Assembly: GCF_000328685.1 (NCBI RefSeq)
Contig: NC_019974.1
Location: 487,001 to 551,000 of the forward strand
From: Natronococcus occultus SP4
GTDB lineage: Archaea; Halobacteriota; Halobacteria; Halobacteriales; Natrialbaceae
Direction of reading: 5' to 3'
DNA: 64,000 nt
Shown here: positions 35,743 through 44,647 of the stretch, piece by piece
Layout: every line of letters begins with the position of its first letter
Position numbering within the stretch: position 1 is the first letter of the stretch
The notes under the pieces: generated by a model
The model's database searches: none
Told to the model about the DNA's origin: nothing
What the model saw: the letters and a program-made list of their open reading frames with translations, nothing else
Position numbers and translations under genes: made by a program

Positions 35743-36815
35743 ACGCCGACGACGAGACGCTGCTGACCGAGCTGCTCGAGGGGAAACACCGGGCGTTAGC
35801 GCGGGTCATCTCGAAGATCGAGAACCGCTCGCCGGGCTACCGGGACCTGGTCTCCGAGCTGTACGCCCACACGGGCGAGGCCGAAGTGATCGGGATCACC
35901 GGCAGCCCCGGCGCGGGGAAGTCGACGCTCGTCGACAAGCTCGCCGAGACTTACCGCGAGCGCGGCGAGACCGTCGGCGTCATCGCGATCGATCCGTCCT
36001 CGCCGTTTACGGGGGGTGCGGTGCTGGGCGATCGGATCCGAATGGCCTCGACGGTCGGGGACATGGACGTCTTCGTCCGCTCGATGAGCGCCCGCGGCAC
36101 GCTTGGCGGGCTCTCGACGGCGACCGCGGACGCCGTCAAGGCGATGGACGCCTTCGGGAAGGACAAGATCATCATCGAGACCGTCGGCGCCGGCCAGAAC
36201 GAGATCGACATCGTCCGCACCGCCGACACGGTCGCCGTGCTCGTTCCGCCGGGCTCCGGCGACGATGTCCAGACGCTGAAGGCCGGAATCCTCGAGATCG
36301 CGGACGTCTTCGCCGTCAACAAGGCCGATCGTCCGGGCTCCGACCGCACTGTCCAGGAGCTCCGGGAGATGATCGAACTCGACTCCGGGGGCGGGTTCGG
36401 TGGGGGCGGCCACCACGGCCCCGACACGGAGGGCGACCAGCACGGCGCCACCGCGGCGACGACCCAGGAGTCGAGCGAGGACGCCGCCGAGTGGACGACG
36501 CCGATCGTCGAGACCGTCGCGACCGACGGCACCGGCGTCGAGACGTTCATCGACGAGCTGGCTGCCCACCGGGAGTTCCTCGTCGATTCCGGTACCCGAA
36601 CGGAGAAGGCCCGCCAGCGCTACGCCGAGGAGATCCGCACACTGCTTCGCGAGGACGTCCACGCGATGCTCGAAGACGAACTCGAGGACGCGGGCGGGAT
36701 CGACGAGCTGGCGGCCGCGGTCGCCGCGGGCGAGACCGATCCCTACACGATCGCCGACGACGTCCTCGCGCCGGTCGAGGACTGCCTCGAGGACGTCGAC
36801 ACCCGGACCCGGTAA
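35739..36815 (+). CDS. meaB: MeaB GTPase, methylmalonyl-CoA mutase chaperone
   Basis: This 358-residue G3E-type GTPase protects and reloads the cobalamin of methylmalonyl-CoA mutase. Walker A is GITGSPGAGKSTLVDKL (about residues 51-67). DPSSPFTGGAVLGDRIRM is the switch region, ETVGAGQNEIDI is the next family block and FAVNKADRPGSD has the NKxD base-recognition motif. Right after it an unusual Gly/His/Asp-rich insert (GGGFGGGGHHGPDTEGDQHG) extends the G domain. It starts by ATGA overlap with the B12-subunit gene. Confidence 0.94.
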   Translation: MNADDETLLTELLEGKHRALARVISKIENRSPGYRDLVSELYAHTGEAEVIGITGSPGAGKSTLVDKLAETYRERGETVGVIAIDPSSPFTGGAVLGDRIRMASTVGDMDVFVRSMSARGTLGGLSTATADAVKAMDAFGKDKIIIETVGAGQNEIDIVRTADTVAVLVPPGSGDDVQTLKAGILEIADVFAVNKADRPGSDRTVQELREMIELDSGGGFGGGGHHGPDTEGDQHGATAATTQESSEDAAEWTTPIVETVATDGTGVETFIDELAAHREFLVDSGTRTEKARQRYAEEIRTLLREDVHAMLEDELEDAGGIDELAAAVAAGETDPYTIADDVLAPVEDCLEDVDTRTR

Positions 36816-36861
36816 CTGTGCCGACCGCAAATCTAAGGCGGTCGCCGCGGTACGGGACGGT

Positions 36862-37854
36862 ATGCGACTCCGAACAGTTCTGGGCGGTATCGTCGGCACC
36901 GTCGGGGCGGCCGCGGTCGGGAATCGACTGCTGAAACGCCGTGCCAGCGAGTTCGACCACCGGCTCACCGGGATCGAGCGAACCTACCGCTGGCGCGGGA
37001 TGGAGGTGAGCTACACCGTCGCGGGCGACCCCGACGACGAGGAGATGCTGTTGCTCCACGGGATCCACGCCGGCGCCAGCAGCTACGAGTTCGAGCCCGT
37101 CATCGAGCGGCTGGCCGAGAACTACCGCGTCGTCGCGGTCGATCTCCCCGGGTTCGGCCGCTCGGAGCGCCCGCCGCTGGTTTACTCGGCGGGACTGTAC
37201 GCCGAGTTCGTCCGGGATTTCGCAGCCGACGTCACCGACGAGCCGATCGTCGTCGCGTCCTCGTTGACCGGAGCTTTCGCCGTCGACGCGGCCGAAGACA
37301 GCGAGTTCGCCCACCTCGTGTTGATCGGGCCGACTGCCGACACCGGCGGCAAGCGACCGTGGCTGCGCACCCTGCTTCGCTCGCCCGTGGTCGGAACGAC
37401 CCTCTTTAACCTGCTGGCGAGCAAACCCTCGATCCGGTACTTCTACGACCGCGACGGCTACTACGAACCCGACCGGATCGACGACGAGGAGGTCGCGTAC
37501 GCCTGGACGAGCGCCCACCAGCCAGGCGCCCGATACGCGCCCGCCTCCTTCGCCTCGGGGACGCTCGATCCCGACTTCGATCTGCAGACCGAGCTCGCCG
37601 CCCTGGAGACGCCGACCACGCTCGTCTGGGGCCGGGACGCCGAGCTCGTCCCGCTGCGGGAGGGCCGTACCCTCGCCGACGCGGCCGACCTGGATCTGGT
37701 CGTCATCGACTACGCGACCCAGCTCCCCCACGCCGAACACCCCGAGAAGTTCGTCGAGTATCTGACGACCGAGCTGCTGGCGGGTGATCTCGGGGTCGAC
37801 TCCGACGCCGACTCGAACACCGGTATCGGCTCGGACTCCGACGTCGAAGCGTAG
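36862..37854 (+). CDS. Alpha/beta hydrolase with N-terminal membrane segment
   Basis: This 330-residue alpha/beta hydrolase begins with a short hydrophobic segment (LGGIVGTVGAAAVGN) that may anchor it. The oxyanion HG is in MLLLHGIHAGASS, the nucleophile elbow region is VVASSLTGAFAV (Ser), the acid is in WGRDAELVPL and the His in PHAEHPEKF. The elbow ASSLTG is degenerate compared with GxSxG. The tail is Asp/Ser-rich. It follows meaB after 46 bp but a functional link is not evident. Confidence 0.8.
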   Translation: MRLRTVLGGIVGTVGAAAVGNRLLKRRASEFDHRLTGIERTYRWRGMEVSYTVAGDPDDEEMLLLHGIHAGASSYEFEPVIERLAENYRVVAVDLPGFGRSERPPLVYSAGLYAEFVRDFAADVTDEPIVVASSLTGAFAVDAAEDSEFAHLVLIGPTADTGGKRPWLRTLLRSPVVGTTLFNLLASKPSIRYFYDRDGYYEPDRIDDEEVAYAWTSAHQPGARYAPASFASGTLDPDFDLQTELAALETPTTLVWGRDAELVPLREGRTLADAADLDLVVIDYATQLPHAEHPEKFVEYLTTELLAGDLGVDSDADSNTGIGSDSDVEA

Positions 37855-37920
37855 TCGAGCGATCGGCGAGCTGACGGCACCCTCGAAAACAAGCGAGAAG
37901 AAGCGAACGGCGGGAAGTCC

Positions 37921-38775
37921 TCAGAACAGCGGCTCGGGGGTCGCCGGCGGCGTCCGCTTGTGGGCGCTTTCCTCGTGGAACTCCTGGATGCGCTCGACGG
38001 CCTCGACCGAGGTGTCGGTCAGTCGGGCGGTGACCGACGCCGGGAGGTTGCCGTCGACGTAGAACGCGAGGACGGCGTCGAGGGTGTCGTAGCTCATTCC
38101 CATCTCCTCCTCGTCGGTGTCGTAGTCGACCATCCCGCCCGTCGGCGTCTTCTGGACGACCGACTCGTCGACGCCCAGGTGGGCCGCGACCTGCCGGACC
38201 TGCTGTTTGTAGAGGTTGGCGAGCGGGTTACAGTCGACGCCGCCGTCGCCGTACTTGGTGACGTAGCCGGTCGCGAGCTCGGCGCGGTTGCCGGTGCCGA
38301 GCACGATCCGGTTCTCGCGGTTGGCCAGCAGGTAGATCAGGGTCATCCGGACGCGGGCGCTGGTGTTGCCGACGTACCGACCCTCCCACTCGTCCTCGGA
38401 GGGATTCTCGGTCTGGGCGTCGCCCTGGGCCAGGACCTCTTCCATGACCGAGTCAATCCCGATCACCTCGTAGTCGATACCCAGCTCCTCGGCGACGCGT
38501 TCGGCGTCGCTCATGTTCGCCTCCTCGTTTACCTCCTTGGGGAGGAGGACGCCGTGGACGTTCTCCGCGCCGAGCGCCTCGACGGCGAGGTAGGCGGTCG
38601 CCGTGCTGTCGATCCCGCCCGAGAGCGCGATCTCCGCACCGTCGGCACCCATCGCGTCGACGCGTTCCCGGATGAAGTCGGTCAGGTGATCGACCTGTGC
38701 TTCCATCTCGTCTTCGGAAAATCGGAGGTCTACGGGACTGATCTCGTCTTGCGTCTGCTCGTAGAGGTCTTCCAT
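37921..38775 (-). CDS. nadE: NAD(+) synthase, ammonia-dependent
   Basis: This 284-residue NadE adenylates deamido-NAD and transfers ammonia to make NAD. The PP-loop is IALSGGIDSTATAYLAVEA (about residues 48-66). NTSARVRMTLIYLLAN, VLGTGNRAELATGYVTKYGD and NPLANLYKQQVRQVA are the family motifs. No glutaminase domain, so it uses ammonia. The 260 bp upstream (38776-39034) hold its promoter region and no other gene that I can support. Confidence 0.95.
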   Translation of the reverse strand: MEDLYEQTQDEISPVDLRFSEDEMEAQVDHLTDFIRERVDAMGADGAEIALSGGIDSTATAYLAVEALGAENVHGVLLPKEVNEEANMSDAERVAEELGIDYEVIGIDSVMEEVLAQGDAQTENPSEDEWEGRYVGNTSARVRMTLIYLLANRENRIVLGTGNRAELATGYVTKYGDGGVDCNPLANLYKQQVRQVAAHLGVDESVVQKTPTGGMVDYDTDEEEMGMSYDTLDAVLAFYVDGNLPASVTARLTDTSVEAVERIQEFHEESAHKRTPPATPEPLF

Positions 38776-39034
38776 GTGAGTACTGGATAACCGGGCGTCT
38801 AACTGAAAAGCTATGCGCTTTCGGTAGCAGATCAGGCCCTGATACCCTCGATTTCGGGTGAATTATCATCGGCGACCCCGGTTTCGTCGGACCGGTCGGT
38901 ACTCGTGTATGGTAGTCGACGAACTGCACCCGTGGACGACCGCCCGGTCCGTCACGGCTGGAAGCAACGCGTCTTCCGAACCGATCGTCGCTCTCGTTCC
39001 GAGAGAGAAGGCAGTATCGCGTTGTTCGAACGCC

Positions 39035-39421
39035 TCAGACGGGGCTGAACCCGAGGACGCGCTCGCCGGTCGTCTCCGAGACGGTGATCTCGATGTCGAC
39101 CTCGAGGCCGGTCTCGACGGTCTCGAGGTCGGCGTCGACGACCTGGCCGGTGAGCCGAACGGGACCGAAGGCGGCGACCGCCGTCGCGTAGGGGGCGTCC
39201 TCCTCGAAGGCGGGCGTCGGGACGTGGGTGACGGTGAACGTCTCGATCTCGCCGCTGTCGGGCAAGGCGGTCTCCTCGAGGTCGGTCGCGCCACAGTCCG
39301 GACAGACCCGGCGGGGCGGCAGCGAGGCGTGGCCCTCGGGACACTCGAGGTAGTAGGCCGCGTCGTCCTCGGCGGCGTCGAGCCACTCGTCGAAGCCGGC
39401 GTCCTGGACGTCGTCGCTCAT
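39035..39421 (-). CDS. DUF35 zinc-ribbon/OB-fold acyl-CoA protein
   Basis: This 128-residue protein has a rubredoxin-like zinc ribbon (CPEGHASLPPRRVCPDCG; three Cys plus a His-containing knuckle) followed by an OB fold (GEIETFTVTHVPTPAFEEDA and later strands). DUF35 proteins sit on archaeal thiolases and, in the thiolase-HMGCS complex, pass acetoacetyl-CoA. The thiolase gene is immediately upstream on the same strand (58 bp), supporting a two-subunit complex. Confidence 0.9.
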   Translation of the reverse strand: MSDDVQDAGFDEWLDAAEDDAAYYLECPEGHASLPPRRVCPDCGATDLEETALPDSGEIETFTVTHVPTPAFEEDAPYATAVAAFGPVRLTGQVVDADLETVETGLEVDIEITVSETTGERVLGFSPV

Positions 39422-39479
39422 TGTTCGCTCACCCCCGGAGCAAGCACCGGCGTCGTTGCGCTCGCTCGACGAACGTCGC

Positions 39480-40646
39480 TCACGCAACCACCTCCAGAAC
39501 GTGAACGGTCGCGCTGGCGACGGTGCCACCCGCGTTGTGCGCGACCCCGGTCGTCGCCCCGTCGACGAACTCGCTGTTGGGGTGGTCCCCCGCGAGCAGG
39601 TCGGTGAGTTCGGCGATCTGGGAGACGCCCGTCGCGCCGACGGGATGGCCCTTGGCCTTCAGCCCGCCCGAGAGGTTGATCGGCGTCTCGCCGTCGGCGG
39701 TCGTGCGACCGTTCCGGGCGGCCGAGATCCCCTCACCGACCGGCTCGAGGTCCAGCGCCTCGATCGCAAGCACCTCGGCGATCGTAAAGCAGTCGTGGAC
39801 CTCGGCGACGTCGACGTCGGCCGCGTCGATCTTCGCGTCGGCGTAGGCCTCCTCGCCGGCCTCGCGGGCGGCGGGCGAGCGGGCGAGGTACTCCCGGTCG
39901 TGTAAGGCCATCCGATCGCCGCCCTGTCCCGTTCCCGAGATCGAGACCGGCGCGTCGAGATCGTGTTCCTCGGCGTAGGACTCGCTGACCAGCACGGCCG
40001 CGGCGGCCCCGTCGGAGATCGGACAGGAGTCGTACAGTCCGAGCGGCTCGGAGACGGGCGGCGCCTCGAGGACGTCCTCGATCTCGATCGCGCTCTGGTA
40101 CTGGGCCTTCTCGTTGGTCAGGGCGTTCTCGTGGTTTTTCATCGCGACGTGGGCCAGGTCCTCGTGTTCGCCGCCGTACTCGTCGAAGTACGCCTGGGCC
40201 ATCAGGGCGTAGGCGCCGGGAAAGGTCATTCCCGCTCGGACCTCCCAAAGGTCGTCGGCCGCGATCGCTAAGGCCTCGGTCGCGCCCGCGGTGCCGAGGT
40301 TGGTCATCCGCTCGGCACCCCCGACGAGGACGACGTCGTCCTCGCCGTTGCGGAGTCGAAACACGGCATCGCGGACGGCCGCCCCGCTCGAGGCACACGC
40401 CGACTCGTAGCGGGTCGCCGGAGCCTGGATTCCCGCGGCCTCGGCCATCAGCGGGCCGTGGTGACCCTGGTGTTCCGAGAGCTCCCCCATGAAGTTACCG
40501 TACAACAGTGCGTCGACGTCCTCCCGTGGAACGTCGGCGTCCTCGAAGGCAGTAATGGTCGCCTCCGCGAAGAGGTCCCGGCTCGTTCGCTCGGGACTGT
40601 GGCCGAACTCGGTCAGCCCGGCACCTGCGACACGTACGTCAGACAT
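39480..40646 (-). CDS. Thiolase domain protein (acetyl-CoA acetyltransferase-like)
   Basis: This 388-residue archaeal thiolase has the nucleophilic Cys84 in YESACASSGAA, then VGGAERMTNLG, SCPISDGAAAAVLVSE, EVHDCFTIAEVLAIE and the C-terminal GGLKAKGHPVGATG with the catalytic His. Either acetoacetyl-CoA formation or a degradative thiolase/sterol-carrier-like role fits. ATG 40646 (MSDVRVAGAGLTEFG) is chosen over a codon two residues upstream. It pairs with the DUF35 gene downstream. Confidence 0.92.
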   Translation of the reverse strand: MSDVRVAGAGLTEFGHSPERTSRDLFAEATITAFEDADVPREDVDALLYGNFMGELSEHQGHHGPLMAEAAGIQAPATRYESACASSGAAVRDAVFRLRNGEDDVVLVGGAERMTNLGTAGATEALAIAADDLWEVRAGMTFPGAYALMAQAYFDEYGGEHEDLAHVAMKNHENALTNEKAQYQSAIEIEDVLEAPPVSEPLGLYDSCPISDGAAAAVLVSESYAEEHDLDAPVSISGTGQGGDRMALHDREYLARSPAAREAGEEAYADAKIDAADVDVAEVHDCFTIAEVLAIEALDLEPVGEGISAARNGRTTADGETPINLSGGLKAKGHPVGATGVSQIAELTDLLAGDHPNSEFVDGATTGVAHNAGGTVASATVHVLEVVA

Positions 40647-40812
40647 ACACATCCCTTGTGGACGGATCGGTTAATACCCCGCGGTTAATATCTCAACGTC
40701 GGCGGCAGCGATCGTCGGATCTGGAGTGTTTACTCGCCCTCGAGTTCGAATCCGAGACCGTACGGCGATCGGTTTCCACGCGCTTATCACCGTTTCGTCC
40801 TCACGTGCAAGC

Positions 40813-41880
40813 ATGAAATCCGCCCCGTTCGACACCGAGCTTCTGGAGACGCTCACCGAAACCAGCGGCGTCCCCGGCTACGAGGATCGCGTGCGCGAAC
40901 TCGTCGTCGAAGAACTCGAGGACAGCGTCGATCGGGTCCGAACCGACGCGATGGGTAACGTCGTTGGCACGCTCGAGGGCGACGGGGAGTACTCGGTCGC
41001 CGTCGCCGCCCACATGGACGAGATCGGCTTCATGGTTCGCAACGTCCGCGGCGAGGACGACGGCTTCGGCTTCGTCGAGCTCGATGCGCTGGGCGGGTGG
41101 GACGCCCGCGTGCTCACGGCCCAGCGGGTGATGATCCACACCGAGGACGGCGATGTTCCGGGCGTCATCGGTTCGCCTCCGCCTCACACCCTGGACGAGG
41201 AGGAACGCGAGAAGACCCCGGAGGTCGAGGACGTCGCTGTCGACGTCGGTCTCCCCTACGAGGAGGCCGACGAGCGGATCTCGCCGGGCGATCTGGTCAC
41301 GATGGATCAGACCACCGAGCGTGTCGGCGAGACGATCACGGGGAAGGCCCTGGACGACCGGGTCTGTCTGTTCGCGATGCTCGAGGCCGCCCGCCGCCTC
41401 GAGGCGCCCGACGCGACGATCCACTTCTGTGCGACAGTTCAGGAGGAGGTTGGGCTCCGCGGCGCGAACGCGCTGGGCGTCGACGTCGACCCCGACCTCG
41501 CGGTCGCGCTCGACGTCACCGTCGCCAACGACCTCCCCGAGTTCGACGACGGCGAACACGTCACCGAACTCGGTGAGGGAACCGCGATCAAGCTCAAGGA
41601 TTCGAGCGTCATCACGAACCCGAAGGTCCACCGTCGGATGCAGGCCGTCGCCGACGAGCGGGGGATCGACCACCAGCTCGAGATCCTGCCCGCGGGCGGC
41701 ACCGACACCGCCGGCTTCCAAAACACCGCCGGCGCAAAACCCGTCGGCGCGATCTCGGTTCCGACGCGGTATCTCCACACCGTCACCGAGACCGCCCACG
41801 TCGACGATATCGCGGCCACCATCGACCTGCTCGAGGCGTTCCTCGAGACCGAGGACGGCGACCACGAGTACACGTTCTAG
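40813..41880 (+). CDS. M42 family metallopeptidase (TET aminopeptidase-like)
   Basis: This 355-residue co-catalytic zinc aminopeptidase or glucanase-like enzyme of family M42 has metal ligands visible in VAAHMDEIGFMV (His, Asp), KALDDRVCLFA (Asp), ATVQEEVGLRGA (catalytic and ligand Glu pair), ALDVTVANDLP (Asp) and VPTRYLHTVTE (His). Family members form dodecameric TET particles that trim peptides. It could process the peptides imported by the ABC systems downstream, but this is only context. ATG 40813 follows a short promoter region. Confidence 0.92.
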   Translation: MKSAPFDTELLETLTETSGVPGYEDRVRELVVEELEDSVDRVRTDAMGNVVGTLEGDGEYSVAVAAHMDEIGFMVRNVRGEDDGFGFVELDALGGWDARVLTAQRVMIHTEDGDVPGVIGSPPPHTLDEEEREKTPEVEDVAVDVGLPYEEADERISPGDLVTMDQTTERVGETITGKALDDRVCLFAMLEAARRLEAPDATIHFCATVQEEVGLRGANALGVDVDPDLAVALDVTVANDLPEFDDGEHVTELGEGTAIKLKDSSVITNPKVHRRMQAVADERGIDHQLEILPAGGTDTAGFQNTAGAKPVGAISVPTRYLHTVTETAHVDDIAATIDLLEAFLETEDGDHEYTF

Positions 41881-42012
41881 CACGACTTCCCCGAGCCGTT
41901 CGATCGGTCTTCCCGATTCATTATCTCCTGAATATCAAAAGTACAGTGACAGTTCTCGCTACACTTATATCAAATAAACAATCTTTTGTATGTCGGAAGC
42001 GTTGACTGTTTC

Positions 42013-42522
42013 GTGGATCGAAGAAGTGTGCTGCTTGGTGGATCAGTGGTACTGACCAGCGTTCTGGCCGGCTGCGCGAGCGACGGCGACAACGGCGACG
42101 ACGAGTACCAGAACGGTGATGAAAACGGTGACGACGAAAACGGTGATGACGACGCCAACGGTGGCGACGACGCGGACGACGACGAGCTCGACGAGGAGGA
42201 CGTCGAGGACCGCGAGGAGGGCGAGGACGTCCTCGAGTTCGGCGACCTCGAAGTCCTCGAACACGAACTTGTCGTCGAGGAAGACGAGTTCAGCGACGAC
42301 ATTGCCGTCGAAGGGATCGTCGAAAACACCGGCGAGGAGATGTTCGACTACGTCGAGGTCGGCGTTCGGATCTACGACCCGGACGGCCACCAGCTCGACC
42401 GGTACATGACTAACACCCAGGACCTCGACGGCGACCAGACCTGGGCGTTCGAGATCATGGTGCTCGAGGACGCCGAGGACGTCGACGAGTACGATATCGG
42501 CGTCAGCGGTAGCCAGTACTGA
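42013..42522 (+). CDS. FxLYD-type lipoprotein, acidic linker
   Basis: This is a 169-residue exported lipoprotein. I chose GTG 42013 because it gives a compact signal (MDRRSVLLGGSVVLTSVLAGC) with lipobox Cys21; the TTG at 41986 adds nine non-signal residues. An Asp/Asn/Glu-rich linker (about 22-75) precedes a single FxLYD-like domain (VEGIVENTGEEMFDYVEVGV, YDPDG). Function unknown; similar in kind to the gene at 25250. An AT-rich TATA candidate (ACTTATATCAAATAA) lies about 45 nt upstream. Confidence 0.7.
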   Translation: MDRRSVLLGGSVVLTSVLAGCASDGDNGDDEYQNGDENGDDENGDDDANGGDDADDDELDEEDVEDREEGEDVLEFGDLEVLEHELVVEEDEFSDDIAVEGIVENTGEEMFDYVEVGVRIYDPDGHQLDRYMTNTQDLDGDQTWAFEIMVLEDAEDVDEYDIGVSGSQY

Positions 42523-42549
42523 GAGCCGTCGAGCTGGGTTCGAGCCGAC

Positions 42550-42999
42550 TCAGTCGGGCAGCTGCGCGAGCGAAAACCAGAACGACTCGATCAGCTCGAC
42601 CCGCTCGACGAGCTCGTCGGGATCGACCGGCTTCGTCAGGTAGGCGTTGGCTCCGGCCGCGTAGGCCCGCTGGACGTCCTCTTCGTCGTTCGAACTCGAG
42701 AGCACGATGATCGGGATCCGGCTGTGCTCCGGGTTCGATTTGAGCTCGGTTAACACCTCGTGGCCGTCGGTGTGGGGCAGGTTCAGATCCAGTAAGACGA
42801 GATCGGGCTGGGGAGTGTCGTCGTACTCCCCGCGCTGGTAGACGAATTCGATGGCCTCGTTGCCGTTGGTGACCGTGTGGAGTCGGTGGGGGATGTCGGT
42901 GACCGCAAGGGCCTCTTCGAGCAAGCGAACGTCGCCGGGATTGTCCTCGACCAGAAGGATCTCTACCGAGTCACGGTCCGAGCCCTCGTCGTCGCTCAT
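42550..42999 (-). CDS. Single-domain response regulator (Rcp1-like)
   Basis: This 149-residue receiver domain has no output domain. It has the acidic pair EDN (18-20), phosphoacceptor Asp71 in LVLLDLNLPHTDGHEV, Ser/Thr switch SSSND and Lys in YLTKPVD. Rcp1-like regulators serve phytochrome- or PAS-type histidine kinases, so a partner could be one of the two PAS kinases in this window, but no gene adjacency supports that. ATG 42999 is chosen; an in-frame GTG at 43101 would add a low-complexity leader. Confidence 0.9.
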   Translation of the reverse strand: MSDDEGSDRDSVEILLVEDNPGDVRLLEEALAVTDIPHRLHTVTNGNEAIEFVYQRGEYDDTPQPDLVLLDLNLPHTDGHEVLTELKSNPEHSRIPIIVLSSSNDEEDVQRAYAAGANAYLTKPVDPDELVERVELIESFWFSLAQLPD

Positions 43000-43151
43000 C
43001 GCTCCTCGGTCGTGGACGGCGGGATGTCGGTGGTCGCCGACAGCGCTTTGACTCCATCGTCCACCGACGCCGACCGGTGCTCGCTTGCTCGTCCCATACA
43101 CGGGCGAAGCGTACCTACCATCGAGAGCGTACGGACTACCTATGTAACGCT

Positions 43152-43162
43152 TTTATATATTA
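43152..43162 (-). promoter_or_regulatory. TATA box upstream of the response regulator
   Basis: On the minus strand TAATATATAAAAG lies about 155 nt from the chosen ATG and about 50 nt from the alternative GTG at 43101, implying either a roughly 130-nt leader or the longer start. Confidence 0.45.
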
Positions 43163-43192
43163 CCACGGGAATCACGCCGTGTTGCGGACGGC

Positions 43193-43753
43193 TCACGGCA
43201 TTTCGTGAACCGCCAGCTCCACGTCGCGACGCCGCCCCTCGATGTCCGCGACGAGTCGTTCGACGACGGTCTCGGCCTCGTCGAGCAGCTTGGGTTCGAC
43301 CTTCCGGACGACCCAGTCCAGCGAGACGAACCGAGGGAGGGCAAGCGCGTTCTCGTCGGCCGAGTAGGGGTCGTACGTCGCGTCGAAGTAGATCCGACTG
43401 GCGCTCTCGGCGCCGTCGGGCGCAGACTCCGGTTCGGGCTCGACGCGCCACTCGCCGCGGGCGTCGACGTCGTTGACCAGGTGCCATCGCAGCGATTTGG
43501 GTGGTTCGATCGTCGTCACCTTCGATCGGGCGGTGTAGCTGAGCTTCCACCAGGCGAGTTCCAGGTCGTAGATCGAGCCGACGTCACCGCTGCCACGGAC
43601 GCGCACTTCCTTGAGGTGGTCGGTATACCGCGGGTAGTCGACGAACGACCGGACGTACGGGAACACCTCCTCGGGGGGGCGGTACGCAACCGTACTGAGC
43701 AGGATCCTGTCCACGGGGTGGCTAAGACGGGGATCGGTAGTAAGGATTCCCAT
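43193..43753 (-). CDS. SRPBCC/START-like protein
   Basis: This 186-residue hydrophobic-ligand-binding fold has strand LLSTVAYRPPEEVFPYVRSF then YPRYTDHLKEV, the YDLELAWWKLSYTARSKV block and SLRWHLVNDVDARGEWRVEP, then a C-terminal long helix (LLDEAETVVERLVADIEGRR). Resembles polyketide-cyclase/coenzyme-Q-binding COQ10-like proteins. Ligand unknown. ATG 43753 is chosen; MDRILLST 15 residues later (GTG) is possible. Confidence 0.75.
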   Translation of the reverse strand: MGILTTDPRLSHPVDRILLSTVAYRPPEEVFPYVRSFVDYPRYTDHLKEVRVRGSGDVGSIYDLELAWWKLSYTARSKVTTIEPPKSLRWHLVNDVDARGEWRVEPEPESAPDGAESASRIYFDATYDPYSADENALALPRFVSLDWVVRKVEPKLLDEAETVVERLVADIEGRRRDVELAVHEMP

Positions 43754-43858
43754 TCGGGGTATCGCGCGCCGTGACCGCGACCGACGCCGACGGCCACGGA
43801 GCGCGCTCGGCCGAGGACGGTGGCAATCTTCTATACGCCCGGGGGATAACGCCGACCC

Positions 43859-44647
43859 ATGCGAGACGTCTGTATCGTCGGCGGGGGCGTCGCTGGCCTC
43901 GCCGCATCGATCTTTACTGCCCGTGCGGGACTGGACACCCTCGTCGTCGACGGCGGCGAGTCGATCCTGGCGCGCAACGCCAGCCTCGAGAACTACCCCG
44001 GGTTTCCCGACGGGATCGACGCCCGTCGGTATCTCCAGCTCACGCGCGAGCAAGCCCGGAACGCGGGCGCCGAGTTCGAACTCGGCCGAGTGACGAGCGT
44101 CGAACCCATCGACAGCGCGGCTCCGTCGGAATCGCGAGGAGCCGGGGAACCCGGCGTCGAGACCGACCTCGGGCAAGGGTTCGTCCTCGAGACTGACGGC
44201 GGGGATCCGATCGAGGCACGGCGGGTAATCGCCGCCTCCTGGTCGGACAGCGACTACCTCGTTCCCCTCGACGTCGGGCGGCTCCAGCGCGGGAACAAAC
44301 ACTTCGTCAGCGTCGACGAGGGCGGCCGAACCGCCGTCGACGGCGTCTACGCGGCGGGCCGGATCGCCGACGAACCCCACCAGGCGATCGTCGCCGCCGG
44401 CCACGGCGCGAAGGTCGGCTTCGCGGTGATTCACGACGCCGACGTCGGCTTCTACCAGGACTGGGTCGTCCCCGACGGCTACTTCACGGGTCGGGGCCGC
44501 GAGGTGCCCCCGGGCTGTGAGGAGATCGACGACGAGGAACGGCGGCGACGCGACGAGCGAGCCCGGGAGACGATGCTCGAGGCACTGTCGGAGCCGCTGG
44601 AGGAACGGCCGACGATGCACCCGAGCGTCGAGCGGGACCGATCGTGA
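43859..44647 (+). CDS. Thioredoxin-reductase-like FAD oxidoreductase without CxxC
   Basis: This 262-residue flavoprotein has the FAD-binding motif CIVGGGVAGLAASIF (5-19), then NASLENYPGFPDGID and the second FAD contact VDGVYAAGRIADEPHQAIV. The size and blocks match the thioredoxin-reductase-like family but no CxxC redox pair is present, so it is not a classical reductase. The final bases overlap the NIS synthetase start (GTGA), so the two are co-translated. A possible job is supplying a reduced or hydroxylated precursor, but its chemistry is not readable. Confidence 0.8.
   Translation: MRDVCIVGGGVAGLAASIFTARAGLDTLVVDGGESILARNASLENYPGFPDGIDARRYLQLTREQARNAGAEFELGRVTSVEPIDSAAPSESRGAGEPGVETDLGQGFVLETDGGDPIEARRVIAASWSDSDYLVPLDVGRLQRGNKHFVSVDEGGRTAVDGVYAAGRIADEPHQAIVAAGHGAKVGFAVIHDADVGFYQDWVVPDGYFTGRGREVPPGCEEIDDEERRRRDERARETMLEALSEPLEERPTMHPSVERDRS

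Noticed and set aside
40730-40770. tRNA-like T-loop sequence (GAGTTCGAATCCGAG)
   Set aside because: The 5-bp T stem does not pair and there is no D arm, anticodon arm or acceptor stem around it.
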